64,000 nucleotides of DNA from Algoriphagus sp. AGSA1 (GCF_021390545.1 NZ_JAJUWR010000027.1:29189-93188); one strand, 5' to 3'; shown: positions 25,018-34,882, counted from the first letter of the stretch. Translations and numbers: made by a program. The notes: generated by a model not told the origin, from the sequence alone.

Positions 25018-27837
25018 ATGCCTAAAGATAGCAGTATAAAGCACGTTCTCATCATTGGTTCAGGTCCCATCGTTATAGGTCAAGCTTGCGAATTTGATTA
25101 CGCAGGCTCACAGGCAGCCAGGTCTCTTCGCGAAGAAGGAATCACTGTCACGCTGATCAATTCGAACCCGGCGACTATCATGACTGATCCTGTCACGGCC
25201 GACAATGTCTATTTGCTTCCTTTGGAAAAGAAATCCATCGTACAAATTCTCAAAGACCATCCTGATATCGATGCTGTTCTTCCTACTATGGGTGGACAGA
25301 CAGCCTTGAATCTTGCCATTGACTGCGAAAAAGGCGGTGTTTGGGATAAATATGGCGTGAGGATGATCGGTGTGGATATCGATGCGATCGATACCGCTGA
25401 AAACCGTGAAAAGTTTAAAGCACTGATGGAAAAAATCGACGTAGGGGTTTGTAAAGGCGCTACCGCTACCTCTTTCCTGCAAGGTAAGGAAATTGCCCAG
25501 GAAATAGGCTTTCCCTTGATAATCAGGGCTTCTTATACGCTTGGCGGCGCAGGAGGGGCATTTGTGGAAACTGCTGATGATTTTGAGAAAGCGCTTTCCG
25601 CAGGTCTTCAGGCTTCCCCGGTCCATGAAGTGTTGATCGAGCAAAGCATCCTCGGCTGGAAAGAATACGAGCTAGAGGTGATGCGCGACAATATCGGTAA
25701 TATGATCGTAATCTGTTCCATAGAGAACTTCGATCCTATGGGGGTGCATACCGGTGATTCTATCACCGTGGCACCGGCGATGACCTTGCCTGACACCACA
25801 TATCAGCGCATGAGGAATTATGCCATCACGATGATGAACAGTATCGGGAATTTTGCAGGAGGCTGTAATGTACAGTTCTCGGTAAGCCCTGACAATTCTG
25901 AAATCATAGGCATCGAGATCAACCCACGCGTTTCCCGCTCTTCAGCTTTGGCATCTAAAGCCACCGGTTATCCAATTGCTAAAGTTGCTGCCAAATTGGC
26001 GATAGGTTACAATCTGGATGAACTGAAAAACTCGATTACAGGGACAACTTCAGCATTTTTTGAGCCTTCCATAGATTATGTTATTGTAAAAGTGCCCCGC
26101 TGGAATTTTGATAAGTTCAAGGGGGCGGACAGAAGACTGGGCTTGTCCATGAAATCTGTGGGAGAGGTGATGGGAATCGGCAGAAACTTCCAGGAAGCCC
26201 TTCAGAAGGCTTGCCAGTCCCTTGAAATCAAAAGAAACGGTCTTGGTGCAGATGGCAAAGAACTCCGCAATCAAGATGAGATTTTATACAGCCTTGCAAA
26301 TCCTAGCTGGAACAGGCTTTTCCATGTTTATGATGCCTTCAAACTAGGGATTTCCTTTCGGACGATTCAGGATTTGACCAAAATCGACAAGTGGTTCTTA
26401 AAGCAAATTGAAGAATTGATCCATCTGGAAAAGGAAATCGCTAAGTATAAACTTGATACCATCCCTCAGGAGCTGATGGATCTGGCTAAGCGTAAAGGCT
26501 ATGCAGACCGTCAGATTGCGCATTTGCTGGATTGCCTGGAAAGCGAGGTTTTTGATAAGCGATACCAGGAGATGGGCATCAAACGGGTATATAAATTGGT
26601 CGATACCTGTGCTGCGGAATTTGAGGCAAAAACCCCTTATTACTATTCTTCCTTTGGAACGGAAAATGAGTCGGTAAAATCAGACCGTAAAAAGGTGGTG
26701 GTGCTTGGCTCTGGCCCGAACCGTGTAGGTCAGGGGATTGAGTTTGATTATTCCTGTGTACATGGGGTGTTGGCAGCCAAAGAATGCGGCTACGAGACCA
26801 TCATGATCAACTGTAACCCTGAGACGGTCTCTACGGATTTTGATATAGCCGATAAGTTGTACTTCGAGCCTGTGTTCTGGGAGCATATCTACGAAATCAT
26901 CCTTCACGAGCAGCCTGAGGGTGTGATCGTGCAGCTAGGTGGTCAAACTGCGCTTAAGCTTGCCGAGAAGCTGGAAAAGTATGGCATCAAAATCATCGGA
27001 ACCAGCTTTGAAGCTCTTGATCTGGCAGAAGACAGGGGGAGATTCTCGTCTCTTTTGAAGGATTTAGATGTTCCTTATCCTGAATTTGGAACAGTCCACA
27101 ATACGGACGAAGCACTAGAGCTCTGCAAAACAATCGGCTTCCCGCTTTTGGTACGTCCTAGCTACGTGCTGGGTGGACAAGGGATGAAGATCGTGATCAA
27201 TGAGAAGGAACTGGAGCAGCATGTTGTGGATGTGCTGAGAGATATTCCGAACAATGAGATATTGCTGGATCACTTCCTGGAAGGGGCTATAGAGGCCGAG
27301 GCTGATGCGATCTGTGACGGCGAGAATGTCTATATTATCGGAATCATGCAGCACATCGAGCCTGCCGGGATTCACTCAGGTGATTCTTATGCGGTGCTTC
27401 CTCCATACAACTTGGGGGATTTGGTGATCCGCCAGATCGAAACTTACACAGAGAAAATCGCCCTTGCACTGAGAACTGTTGGGTTGATCAATATTCAGTT
27501 TGCCATCAAAAACGACAAGGTTTACATCATCGAGGCAAATCCGCGAGCTTCCCGTACCGTGCCTTTTATTTGCAAGGCTTATAGAGAACCTTATGTGAAT
27601 TACGCCGTAAAGGTGATGTTGGGAGAGAAAAAAGTAACTGATTTTGAATTCAACCCTTACAAAAAGGGTTATGCTATCAAGGAACCGGTTTTCTCTTTCC
27701 ATAAATTCCCGAAAGTAAATAAAGAACTGGGGCCAGAAATGAAATCCACCGGTGAGGCGATTTACTTTATCGAAGATCTGATGGATGATTATTTCTTGAA
27801 AATCTATGCGGAGAGAAATCTGTATCTCAGTAGATAA
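25018..27837 (+). CDS. carB: carbamoyl-phosphate synthase large subunit
   Basis: A 939-residue two-fold duplicated ATP-grasp protein that makes carbamoyl phosphate for pyrimidines and arginine. Both halves show the opening 'GSGP.VIGQ/GQG.EFDY' and 'ADGENVYIIGIMQHIEPAGIHSGDS' type segments. It ends right after the second synthetase half ('YAERNLYLSR'), so the C-terminal MGS-like allosteric domain of the 1070-residue E. coli enzyme, which binds UMP and ornithine, is missing. I recall short CarB forms from other Bacteroidota, so this is probably natural and not truncation. No carA is next to it. Confidence 0.95.
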   Translation: MPKDSSIKHVLIIGSGPIVIGQACEFDYAGSQAARSLREEGITVTLINSNPATIMTDPVTADNVYLLPLEKKSIVQILKDHPDIDAVLPTMGGQTALNLAIDCEKGGVWDKYGVRMIGVDIDAIDTAENREKFKALMEKIDVGVCKGATATSFLQGKEIAQEIGFPLIIRASYTLGGAGGAFVETADDFEKALSAGLQASPVHEVLIEQSILGWKEYELEVMRDNIGNMIVICSIENFDPMGVHTGDSITVAPAMTLPDTTYQRMRNYAITMMNSIGNFAGGCNVQFSVSPDNSEIIGIEINPRVSRSSALASKATGYPIAKVAAKLAIGYNLDELKNSITGTTSAFFEPSIDYVIVKVPRWNFDKFKGADRRLGLSMKSVGEVMGIGRNFQEALQKACQSLEIKRNGLGADGKELRNQDEILYSLANPSWNRLFHVYDAFKLGISFRTIQDLTKIDKWFLKQIEELIHLEKEIAKYKLDTIPQELMDLAKRKGYADRQIAHLLDCLESEVFDKRYQEMGIKRVYKLVDTCAAEFEAKTPYYYSSFGTENESVKSDRKKVVVLGSGPNRVGQGIEFDYSCVHGVLAAKECGYETIMINCNPETVSTDFDIADKLYFEPVFWEHIYEIILHEQPEGVIVQLGGQTALKLAEKLEKYGIKIIGTSFEALDLAEDRGRFSSLLKDLDVPYPEFGTVHNTDEALELCKTIGFPLLVRPSYVLGGQGMKIVINEKELEQHVVDVLRDIPNNEILLDHFLEGAIEAEADAICDGENVYIIGIMQHIEPAGIHSGDSYAVLPPYNLGDLVIRQIETYTEKIALALRTVGLINIQFAIKNDKVYIIEANPRASRTVPFICKAYREPYVNYAVKVMLGEKKVTDFEFNPYKKGYAIKEPVFSFHKFPKVNKELGPEMKSTGEAIYFIEDLMDDYFLKIYAERNLYLSR

Positions 27838-27860
27838 GAACTATAAAACATTTTAGTATT

Positions 27861-28118
27861 GTGTGGAAATTTCTTGTAATAGTACTTGGGGTCGGCTGGT
27901 TGTTAGGCCAGCTGATCCGGTATTTTCTTAGAAGTAAGTTGGCCAAATTTGCCCAACATGTAAACGAGGTGGCCAGAGAAGAGCAACGCGCCCAGCGACA
28001 TGCTTCTGCCCCCAAGGATGAGGTGGTGGTGGATTTTGTGCCACAACGCCAAAAAGAGAAAATCAACAAGGATATCAAAGGCGGTGAATACGTCGATTAT
28101 GAAGAAGTGAAGGAGTGA
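27861..28118 (+). CDS. DUF4834 family small membrane protein
   Basis: An 85-residue protein starting with GTG at 27861: one N-terminal transmembrane helix ('FLVIVLGVGWLLGQLIRYFL', residues 4-23) followed by a charged cytoplasmic tail ending 'GEYVDYEEVKE'. This is the DUF4834 pattern found across Bacteroidota. It follows carB by 23 bases and may be cotranscribed. Function is unknown. Confidence 0.75.
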   Translation: MWKFLVIVLGVGWLLGQLIRYFLRSKLAKFAQHVNEVAREEQRAQRHASAPKDEVVVDFVPQRQKEKINKDIKGGEYVDYEEVKE

Positions 28119-28286
28119 TCCTTCGCTTTTTTCTTTTTAACCACAAAGTGCACAAAGGCTTCGCAAAGTTCGCAGTTTTAAATTTTTGCCCTGCTTTTCC
28201 AGAAGCTGAAGTTTTATGTTTATCCAGCTGGATGTTAATCCAAGGGCTATTCGGGATTTGTAATCCCGAATCTATCGATCAGTTTT

Positions 28287-29480
28287 TTATTTTGGTTTAG
28301 CCAACCTACACCAAAAAACCTTGAATCCACTTTGGGTTTTTGTGCCGATCAAAAAGTCTTCTCCACCGTCTTTTACCCCCAGTTTTTTCTTCAGAAGCTC
28401 AGAGCCTGTGGCGTAATTTCGGGTAATTACATTCACTTTTCCTGAGGGAAATAGCTTTTTGATTTCGGGTTTCTTCGGCTGTACCTCTTGGATTACTTTG
28501 AAGACCCGAGCAGGGATATCAGTTTGCACTTCAGCGCAAGTGTATAAATGGCTATTGGGATCGAGTTTCTTTAGGCCAAATCTTTCCCCAAAAATTTTGA
28601 ACGCTCCGGCTTTCAAAATTCCTGAAAATGGCTCAATTAAATAATTGGCTACCTCTGCAAATGTTGAATTGATCCCGGTTTCTTCGCCTGGCTCAAATGA
28701 AAAGCTACTTTCCCTGTCACCCAGATCAATCGCTTCTATTTTCAAATGCGGTTCAGAAATACTTTTGTCCAAGTGCAAAAGCAGTTCTTTCACTTCGTTT
28801 TTCACGGATAGTACCTGTATTTTCTGGATATCCACGAGCTCTGAAATTGCCTGTGATATGTCGAGCATCGGAGATGCTTTCAGCAAAATCGAATCAGCCT
28901 TGCTTTTCATCATTTCCCATGCACTTACTACATCTGGCTCACAGTCCTGAAGCTTGTATAGCTTCTGATTGTCTTTCCCTCTTCGTGCAGGATCTGCATA
29001 GATTAAGCCAAAATGCTGGTCTGTTTGAGCCAAAAAATCTAATCCATCGCCTTTTACGATCTCGAATTTTCCAGCTTCCAGCACTTCTAAATTGTAGGCT
29101 GCTATAGCTGCCAATTCCTCTTGCCGCTCACAATAAACAGCTTTTTCGAATCGCTTTCCTAAATGATAGCAGTCAACACCAAAGCCACCAGTGAGATCAA
29201 TCATAAGCTTGCCAGTTCTTTCCCTGGCCTTGAAATCTGCTGTCAGCTCCGATGAGCTTTGCTCCAAGGAGATCGATGCCGGGAAAATCAACTTGGGATT
29301 GGAAGACCAAGAGGGTAGCTTTTTTGCTGCTTTTTGTCTTGCAGAGATCTGTTGCACGGCTGCTTTTAGGTCAAAATCAGTTTTGCCCTGATGCCTAAAA
29401 AGCAAAAGTGCAGGATCTTCCCTAAGATGATCCTGCACAAACTGTTGGAAATCGGCCCGATGATATTGGGTCAGATCCAT
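28287..29480 (-). CDS. class I SAM-dependent methyltransferase with THUMP-like C-terminal domain
   Basis: A 397-residue protein. SAM-binding motif I 'MIDLTGGFGVDCYHLG' lies at about 112-127 and a 'YADPARRGKDN' motif at about 180-190. The C-terminal 'GTKTQSGFKVFWC' belongs to the THUMP-like domain found in Bacteroidota proteins of this class. It is presumably an RNA methyltransferase, target unknown. Its start codon overlaps the asd stop by one base, so the two are cotranscribed. Confidence 0.8.
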   Translation of the reverse strand: MDLTQYHRADFQQFVQDHLREDPALLLFRHQGKTDFDLKAAVQQISARQKAAKKLPSWSSNPKLIFPASISLEQSSSELTADFKARERTGKLMIDLTGGFGVDCYHLGKRFEKAVYCERQEELAAIAAYNLEVLEAGKFEIVKGDGLDFLAQTDQHFGLIYADPARRGKDNQKLYKLQDCEPDVVSAWEMMKSKADSILLKASPMLDISQAISELVDIQKIQVLSVKNEVKELLLHLDKSISEPHLKIEAIDLGDRESSFSFEPGEETGINSTFAEVANYLIEPFSGILKAGAFKIFGERFGLKKLDPNSHLYTCAEVQTDIPARVFKVIQEVQPKKPEIKKLFPSGKVNVITRNYATGSELLKKKLGVKDGGEDFLIGTKTQSGFKVFWCRLAKPK

Positions 29481-30469
29481 TAAACCAAACCGTTGGCGAG
29501 CGCGTATTCAGCGATTTGCACGGCGTTGGTCGCGGCACCTTTTCTAAGGTTGTCAGCCACAATCCACATATTCAGCGTATTTGCCTGAGACTCATCTCTT
29601 CGCAAGCGACCTACAAATACCTCGTCTTTTTTATGTGCAGTGATCGGCATAGGATAAACAAAATTGGCCGGGTCATCCTGGACAATCACGCCAGGTGCCG
29701 CAGCTAACAGTTCACGGACCTCCGCCAGATCAAAGTCCTCTTTGAACTCCACATTTACCGCCTCTGAGTGACCGCCCATAGTTGGGATCCGCACTGTAGT
29801 GGCAGTTACCTGAATCGTATCGTCACTGAAGATTTTCTTGGTCTCCTTGATCATCTTCATTTCCTCTTTTGTATAGCCATTATCCTGGAACACATCTATA
29901 TGAGGAAGTACGTTCATGTCGATTTTGTGCGGATAGACCATTTCTGGGGTTTCCCCTGCACGCTCTGCCATCATCTGATCCACTGCCGCTTTGCCAGTAC
30001 CCGTCACAGACTGGTAGGTGGACACCACGATTCTTTTGATGCCGTAGCGCTCGCGCAAAGGCTCCAGAGCCAACACCATTTGTATAGTAGAACAGTTCGG
30101 ATTTGCGATGATCTTATCTTCTTTGGTCAGTTCTTTTGCATTGATTTCCGGGACGATCAGTTTTTTGGTCGGATCCATTCTCCACGCGGAAGAATTATCG
30201 ATGACAATAGTGCCTGCCTCGGCGAATTTTGGAGCCCACTCGATGGAAGTACTGCCGCCTGCTGAAAATATGGCTACCTCCGGTTTTAATGAGACAGCTT
30301 CTGCAAGTCCGATAACAGTGTAGGGTTTGCCCTTGTACTCGATCTGTTTACCTACAGATCGCTCGCTGGCGACCAATAGAAGTTCGTCAAAAGGGAAGTT
30401 GTGCTCAGAGAGCACCTCTAGGATTTCTGAGCCTACCAAGCCGGTAGCTCCTACCACTGCTAATTTCAT
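29480..30469 (-). CDS. asd: aspartate-semialdehyde dehydrogenase
   Basis: A 329-residue NADPH-dependent enzyme forming aspartate semialdehyde for lysine, threonine, methionine and peptidoglycan precursors. Nucleotide-binding 'VVGATGLVGSEILEVL' (5-20), catalytic Cys126 in 'NPNCSTIQ' and a later 'VRIPTMGGHSEAVNVEF' with the active-site His are all present. It heads a two-gene operon with the THUMP-like methyltransferase. Confidence 0.95.
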   Translation of the reverse strand: MKLAVVGATGLVGSEILEVLSEHNFPFDELLLVASERSVGKQIEYKGKPYTVIGLAEAVSLKPEVAIFSAGGSTSIEWAPKFAEAGTIVIDNSSAWRMDPTKKLIVPEINAKELTKEDKIIANPNCSTIQMVLALEPLRERYGIKRIVVSTYQSVTGTGKAAVDQMMAERAGETPEMVYPHKIDMNVLPHIDVFQDNGYTKEEMKMIKETKKIFSDDTIQVTATTVRIPTMGGHSEAVNVEFKEDFDLAEVRELLAAAPGVIVQDDPANFVYPMPITAHKKDEVFVGRLRRDESQANTLNMWIVADNLRKGAATNAVQIAEYALANGLV

Positions 30470-30693
30470 CAGTTTGGGATTTGATTTTCAAAGGTCTGAT
30501 GGAATCTCACTCGATTTCATCAGGTTTTAAGTAGTTGTTGAAAATTTTGAAGCACAAAAGTAAGGGCTATCTGTTCATTTTTAGACCTGTCAGGGAAATA
30601 TTTTACTCTAAATCACATAAAAATCAACAGAAAGAATAGTTTGACATCATTTTGATAATTATATTTAGAATAGACTTTTTATCTGACTGGCGG

Positions 30694-33213
30694 ATGGTTG
30701 GCTTATTTTTTATTTGGTACTTATTCTGTTTCTCTGTTTTTGCGCAGACTGAAATCGGTATGTCTGAGGTTAACATGACCCAGGATTTTGAAACTGAATT
30801 TACGGCCCTTAATTACCCGGATGAATTTTTGCCCAACTGGTATGGCAATGAAGTAAGAAGCACCTCTTCCCGCATTTACCAGGCAAATGGATTGGGTAAA
30901 AACGGAAGCAAGGCATTGGCAGTGCAGCCTATTTCCACCTTTGACGGTGAGATCTTTGTCAGGCTTTCCCCTAGTGATTTTACCGATCCTAAAGTCCGTT
31001 TTTTAGCCAGGTCGGTTAAAAACGGCTCGGGCAACAGAACAGCCCAGGTTTTTTATAGTTGGGGTGAAAATTTGACGGGAGATTACAATGAACCTGAATT
31101 ACTGGGAGAGGTACTGGAATTCCCCAATGAGGATCAGGAGTTTAGGGTATTTGAACTGGTTTTGCCAGATAATCTGAATGAAAATGAGAAGGTTTTTCTC
31201 CGGCTGGAGATTCGCTATGGGTCAGGTGCGGGAAGCTGCGCAAAATGGGTGATGGATGATTTTGAGTTTGGGGAATTTGAGGAGGATACGACTCCTCCAA
31301 AGGTCGATCATGTCCGAGGGTTTGACGAAAATCAAGTGGAAGTCCAGTTTGACGAAGCTGTGGATCCGGTGTTTTCGGTGTTGGCAATGAGCTACAATCT
31401 AGATGGTCTGGAGCCTTCTTTTGTGGAACTGAAATCTGATTCTCTGGTATATCTGAGCTTTGATGAGAAATTGGAAATTGGCAGAGAATTCAGTCTGTCA
31501 ATTTCCCAGATACCTGATTTGGAAGGGAATTTTCTCCGGGACACACTTATTTCATTTCAGTTTTTTGACCCCACCTATATTCCTCCCAAAATGCTTGTGT
31601 TGAATGAAGTAATGCCCGCCCCCAGAGCGGATCTTGATCTCCCAAATGTGGAATATGTGGAAATATTCAATGCAGGGGAGTATGCTGTCCGCACGGCAGG
31701 GATTGGGTATTCCAATTCCAGATCCTCTGTGGTTTTGCAGGATAAATGGATTCTGCCCAGTGAGTATTTGATTTTGGCTCCATCTAATCAAGCTTCACTC
31801 TTCGAAGAGTATGGGGAGGTGCTTGCAGTGCCCAGTTGGCCGACTTTACTGAATTCGGGTGACCACCTTGCTATTAAAGATGATCGGGGGAATTTGATCG
31901 ATGAACTTTCCTATTCCACAAGCAGCTGGGGAGAAAGTGAGTTTTCCGGTGGAGGCTATAGCCTTGAGATAGCTAATCCCTATTATCCATGCGATCAAAG
32001 TGATATGCTGAAATCATCTATTGATCCTATGAGAGGGACTCCCGGGAGAGCGAATTCTGTGTTTGATCTCACTGTAGATATGACACCTCCGATCTTGAGC
32101 GCAGCTGAATTTACTTCTGCCCAAAGCCTGCTGCTTACCTTTTCCAAACCCATGATGGTAAATGACCTGAAATCAGGTTTTACGTTCGAGCCGGATTTGC
32201 AAATTGATTCTGTTGTTCAGGTGAATTCCAGACAGATCCAACTGGTGTTTTCAGAGCGTGTGGTAGCAAATAAGGTTTACCTGCTCCATCTTCCTGAGTT
32301 GTTGGACTGTGATGGGAATGTACTGATGCGGACAGTACCAGTGGAGTTGGTACTGCCAGTACAGGCTCACGTGGGGGATGTTTTTATCAATGAGCTTTTG
32401 GCCAACCCCAAAACGGGTTCCCCGAAGTTTGTAGAGGTAAAAAATGTGACGGCTAATTATCTTGAACTCAAACATTGGAAGCTTGCAAACTTGGACAATA
32501 CTGGTGAAATCAACCAGATCAGGCAATTCAGTGAACTTTCATTGGTGATCCCGCCGGGAGGTTATCTGGCAATTACTACGGATACCGACTTATTGAAACT
32601 GGATTTTCCAAAATCAGCATCCGGCACCTTTTTAAGAATGTCTTCCCTGCCGAGCTACCCCATCGCTGGAGGCACTGTGGTTTTATTGGACTCGGCAGGT
32701 GCCGTGGCCGATTTGTTTGCCTATTCAGGAGATCTACATCATCCCTTGTTGAGAGATCCGAAAGGTGTATCGCTTGAGCGGCTTTCTACAGAGACTCCGG
32801 CATCTTCACCAGCCAACTGGCATTCAGCTTCTGCGACTGAGGAGTATGGGACGCCGGGGAGAAGGAATTCCCAGGTAATTCTAGGAGAATTTACCGAGGA
32901 TTTGATTCAGATCGAGCCCGAAGTCTTTGATCCTGAAGGGAGCAATGGGAATACCTTCACTGTGATCCGATACGAGCTGAACCAAAGTGGCTGGCTCGGC
33001 AACTTCAGGATATACACCGCTACAGGCCAGTTGGTACAGGTACTGGCTCAAAACGAATTACTTGGCAGCTCTGGATTGTTTGCCTGGACAGGTACGGATA
33101 GCCAAGGAAAGATTGTAAGACCTGGCTATTATGTGCTGTTGGTTGAGCTATATGACTTGTCAGGTGAGCGGATGATTTTAAGAAAAACATTGGTGGTGGC
33201 TACAAGGCTTTGA
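30694..33213 (+). CDS. secreted lamin-tail domain protein with FlgD-like C-terminus
   Basis: An 839-residue exported protein. The ATG at 30694 gives a signal peptide ('VGLFFIWYLFCFSVFAQ'). Two Ig-like/SbsA-type segments begin 'DTTPPKVDHVRGF' (about 205) and 'DMTPPILSAAEF' (about 465). Each precedes a lamin-tail domain: 'LVLNEVMPAPRADLDLPNVE' (about 305) and 'VFINELLANPKTGSPKFVEV' (about 565). The C-terminus ('FRIYTATGQLV..GTDSQGKIVRPGYYVLLVE') is FlgD-Ig-like, as in many type IX-secreted proteins, but no canonical sorting tag is obvious. It is likely a cell-surface protein. Confidence 0.82.
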   Translation: MVGLFFIWYLFCFSVFAQTEIGMSEVNMTQDFETEFTALNYPDEFLPNWYGNEVRSTSSRIYQANGLGKNGSKALAVQPISTFDGEIFVRLSPSDFTDPKVRFLARSVKNGSGNRTAQVFYSWGENLTGDYNEPELLGEVLEFPNEDQEFRVFELVLPDNLNENEKVFLRLEIRYGSGAGSCAKWVMDDFEFGEFEEDTTPPKVDHVRGFDENQVEVQFDEAVDPVFSVLAMSYNLDGLEPSFVELKSDSLVYLSFDEKLEIGREFSLSISQIPDLEGNFLRDTLISFQFFDPTYIPPKMLVLNEVMPAPRADLDLPNVEYVEIFNAGEYAVRTAGIGYSNSRSSVVLQDKWILPSEYLILAPSNQASLFEEYGEVLAVPSWPTLLNSGDHLAIKDDRGNLIDELSYSTSSWGESEFSGGGYSLEIANPYYPCDQSDMLKSSIDPMRGTPGRANSVFDLTVDMTPPILSAAEFTSAQSLLLTFSKPMMVNDLKSGFTFEPDLQIDSVVQVNSRQIQLVFSERVVANKVYLLHLPELLDCDGNVLMRTVPVELVLPVQAHVGDVFINELLANPKTGSPKFVEVKNVTANYLELKHWKLANLDNTGEINQIRQFSELSLVIPPGGYLAITTDTDLLKLDFPKSASGTFLRMSSLPSYPIAGGTVVLLDSAGAVADLFAYSGDLHHPLLRDPKGVSLERLSTETPASSPANWHSASATEEYGTPGRRNSQVILGEFTEDLIQIEPEVFDPEGSNGNTFTVIRYELNQSGWLGNFRIYTATGQLVQVLAQNELLGSSGLFAWTGTDSQGKIVRPGYYVLLVELYDLSGERMILRKTLVVATRL

Positions 33214-33414
33214 TTATTTCGGGGGGGCATTTTTGTGAATTGCTCTCATGGATCCGGGAGGTTTTCCCAAGATTTTTTTACTTGTTGAGGGGCAGGGGGA
33301 ATTATGATCCTGGTGAAATCCCTGGCATTTCAAAAATAGATGTTGTTTTTTTATAGACTATTAGATGTTTGAAAGATAGAAAATAGTATCTTAATCCTAT
33401 TAACGTGCCGAAAT

Positions 33415-33585
33415 ATGGAAAAAGACCTTATCACCCAAGCCCTGCAGTCCATTTATATTCAGAATGGCAAAGACCTCAAGGAGGTTATGCAGTATTTAAC
33501 AATGAAGCATAGGATAGATGTGGATCCAGCTGTGCTGCAAATGCGGCTTAGAAAAATCATCCTGGAAGAGAAGGCCGTCGCATGA
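33415..33585 (+). CDS. small conserved-looking hypothetical protein, 56 residues
   Basis: ATG 33415 opens a 56-residue reading frame ending TGA at 33583-33585: MEKDLITQALQSIYIQNGKD at the N-terminus, ending RKIILEEKAVA. It is helical, charged and free of rare features. An intrinsic terminator overlaps its stop codon, which argues that it is an expressed gene and not chance. I do not recognise the family. It may be a small DNA- or ribosome-associated protein. Confidence 0.6.
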   Translation: MEKDLITQALQSIYIQNGKDLKEVMQYLTMKHRIDVDPAVLQMRLRKIILEEKAVA

Positions 33586-33597
33586 CGGTTTTTTTTT
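33574..33597 (+). terminator. intrinsic terminator overlapping the stop of the 56-residue gene
   Basis: CCGTC (33575-33579) and GACGG (33584-33588) form a short hairpin with loop GCAT, followed by eight or more Ts. The stop codon TGA lies within the hairpin. Confidence 0.75.
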
Positions 33598-33934
33598 GAA
33601 TTTATTTTTTGAGACAGATGATTTTCAAAAACAATTCTCCAATCCGGGCTATTCCCTCCGCTTAATTGGCGTGTTTGGTATGGTACTTTTGAATAGTGGT
33701 TGTAGTTAATTGAATATCAGTGTTTTGCTTTGCGTTGTTGTGTGATTGGGCGCCTGTTACTCTCCCCCCTCTCTTTAAATTTCGAGAAAGGTTGCTGGCT
33801 TTAGTCCGGGGATTGGGGCTTGCCCCTGTGATATGACTATGTTGAACTCCTTGGAAATCCAGCTTGTAAACGTATTTTAGGGAACTAATTCTGAAAACAA
33901 CCGTCCCAATACTATTACTTAATATTAGTAGGCT
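33598..33934. other. 337-bp gap without a recognisable gene
   Basis: AT-rich at first, then a short G/C-rich patch around 33766-33830 (CTCCCCCCTCTC; GGGGATTGGGGCTTGCCCC). The latter, GGGGCTTGCCCC at about 33815-33826, is a small palindrome. Promoter elements for the DksA-like/scpB operon are expected but not assigned. Confidence 0.4.
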
Positions 33935-34318
33935 ATGAGCAAGGAAGAAAAGACCGCATATTCACAGGAAGAATTAAAAGAATTCGAAGTGATTATCCTC
34001 AAAAAGCTTGAAAGTGCAAAGGAGGAATTACTGTCCCTGAAGGAATCTTTGAGCAAGAAAAATGACAGTGGAACTGATTTTACCGCGGCTAACTCGAAGC
34101 TGCTTGAAGACGGCGCCGATACTTTGGAGCGTGAGAGCCAGAACCAATTGGCAGCTAGGCAGCAGAAATTTATCTACAACTTGGAAAATGCGTTGATACG
34201 TATTAAAAACGGTACATATGGCGTATGTGTAGATTCTGGGAAGCTTATATCCAAGGAGCGATTGATGGCAGTACCACACACCATGCATTCCATCGAGGCA
34301 AAACTAGCAAAGAAATAA
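33935..34318 (+). CDS. DksA/TraR family protein lacking most zinc-finger cysteines
   Basis: A 127-residue protein with the N-terminal coiled-coil of DksA/TraR-type RNA polymerase secondary-channel regulators (residues 10-95) and the C-terminal 'GTYGVCVDSGKLISKERLMA' segment. In DksA the four zinc cysteines sit at CxxC...CxxC; here the first pair reads CVDS and the second is absent ('TMHSIEAK'), so zinc is probably not bound. The fold-defining 'RLxAxPxT' remains. It is followed after 3 bases by scpB. Confidence 0.85.
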   Translation: MSKEEKTAYSQEELKEFEVIILKKLESAKEELLSLKESLSKKNDSGTDFTAANSKLLEDGADTLERESQNQLAARQQKFIYNLENALIRIKNGTYGVCVDSGKLISKERLMAVPHTMHSIEAKLAKK

Positions 34319-34321
34319 AGG

Positions 34322-34882
34322 TTGGATTTTCTTCACAGGCATATTGAAGCATTGATCTTTTGTGCCCCCTCGCCTTTATCCAAGGCTGATATAGTCAAGT
34401 GCCTGGGGGAAATGTTCGAGGCTGAGATCCCCATAGAGCATATTGACCAAGCTATCCATCAGCTAAGTGAAAAGTACCAGTCTGAGGAATTTTCATTTCA
34501 GCTCCAGCACGCTGGGGGAGGATACCAGTTTCTGACCAAGCCTGCATATCAGACCTCCATCGGTATTCTTTTGCGCCAGCAGTCCCAGAAAAGACTCTCC
34601 ACCGCCCAGTTGGAGACTTTGTCGATTATTGCCTACAAGCAACCGGTGACTAAAGGGGACATAGAGCAAATCAGAGGAGTGAATAGTGACTATTCAGTCC
34701 AGAAATTGCTGGAAAAAGAACTGGTGGACATCAAGGGTAAGTCGGAGGGATTAGGCAGGCCGGTTCTGTATGGGACCTCAGCCAGGTTTATGGAGTATTT
34801 CGGGATTAACTCCCTATCCGAATTGCCCCAGCCAAAGGATTTTTCACAGCCTGATAATCAGATAGGAGAGGAGAGGGATTGA
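34322..34882 (+). CDS. scpB: chromosome segregation/condensation protein ScpB
   Basis: A 186-residue kleisin-associated winged-helix protein of the SMC-ScpA-ScpB complex. It has two winged-helix domains: 'LHRHIEALIFCAPSPLSKAD' at the start, and the diagnostic 'TLSIIAYKQPVTKGDIEQIR' near residue 100. It starts at TTG 34322, 3 bases after the DksA-like stop; no in-frame ATG fits. No scpA or smc gene is in view. Confidence 0.92.
   Translation: MDFLHRHIEALIFCAPSPLSKADIVKCLGEMFEAEIPIEHIDQAIHQLSEKYQSEEFSFQLQHAGGGYQFLTKPAYQTSIGILLRQQSQKRLSTAQLETLSIIAYKQPVTKGDIEQIRGVNSDYSVQKLLEKELVDIKGKSEGLGRPVLYGTSARFMEYFGINSLSELPQPKDFSQPDNQIGEERD

Noticed and set aside
28115..28300. 61-codon frame after the DUF4834 gene
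   Set aside because: It lies over a degenerate ACCACAAAGTGCACAAAG-type repeat and has no coding features.
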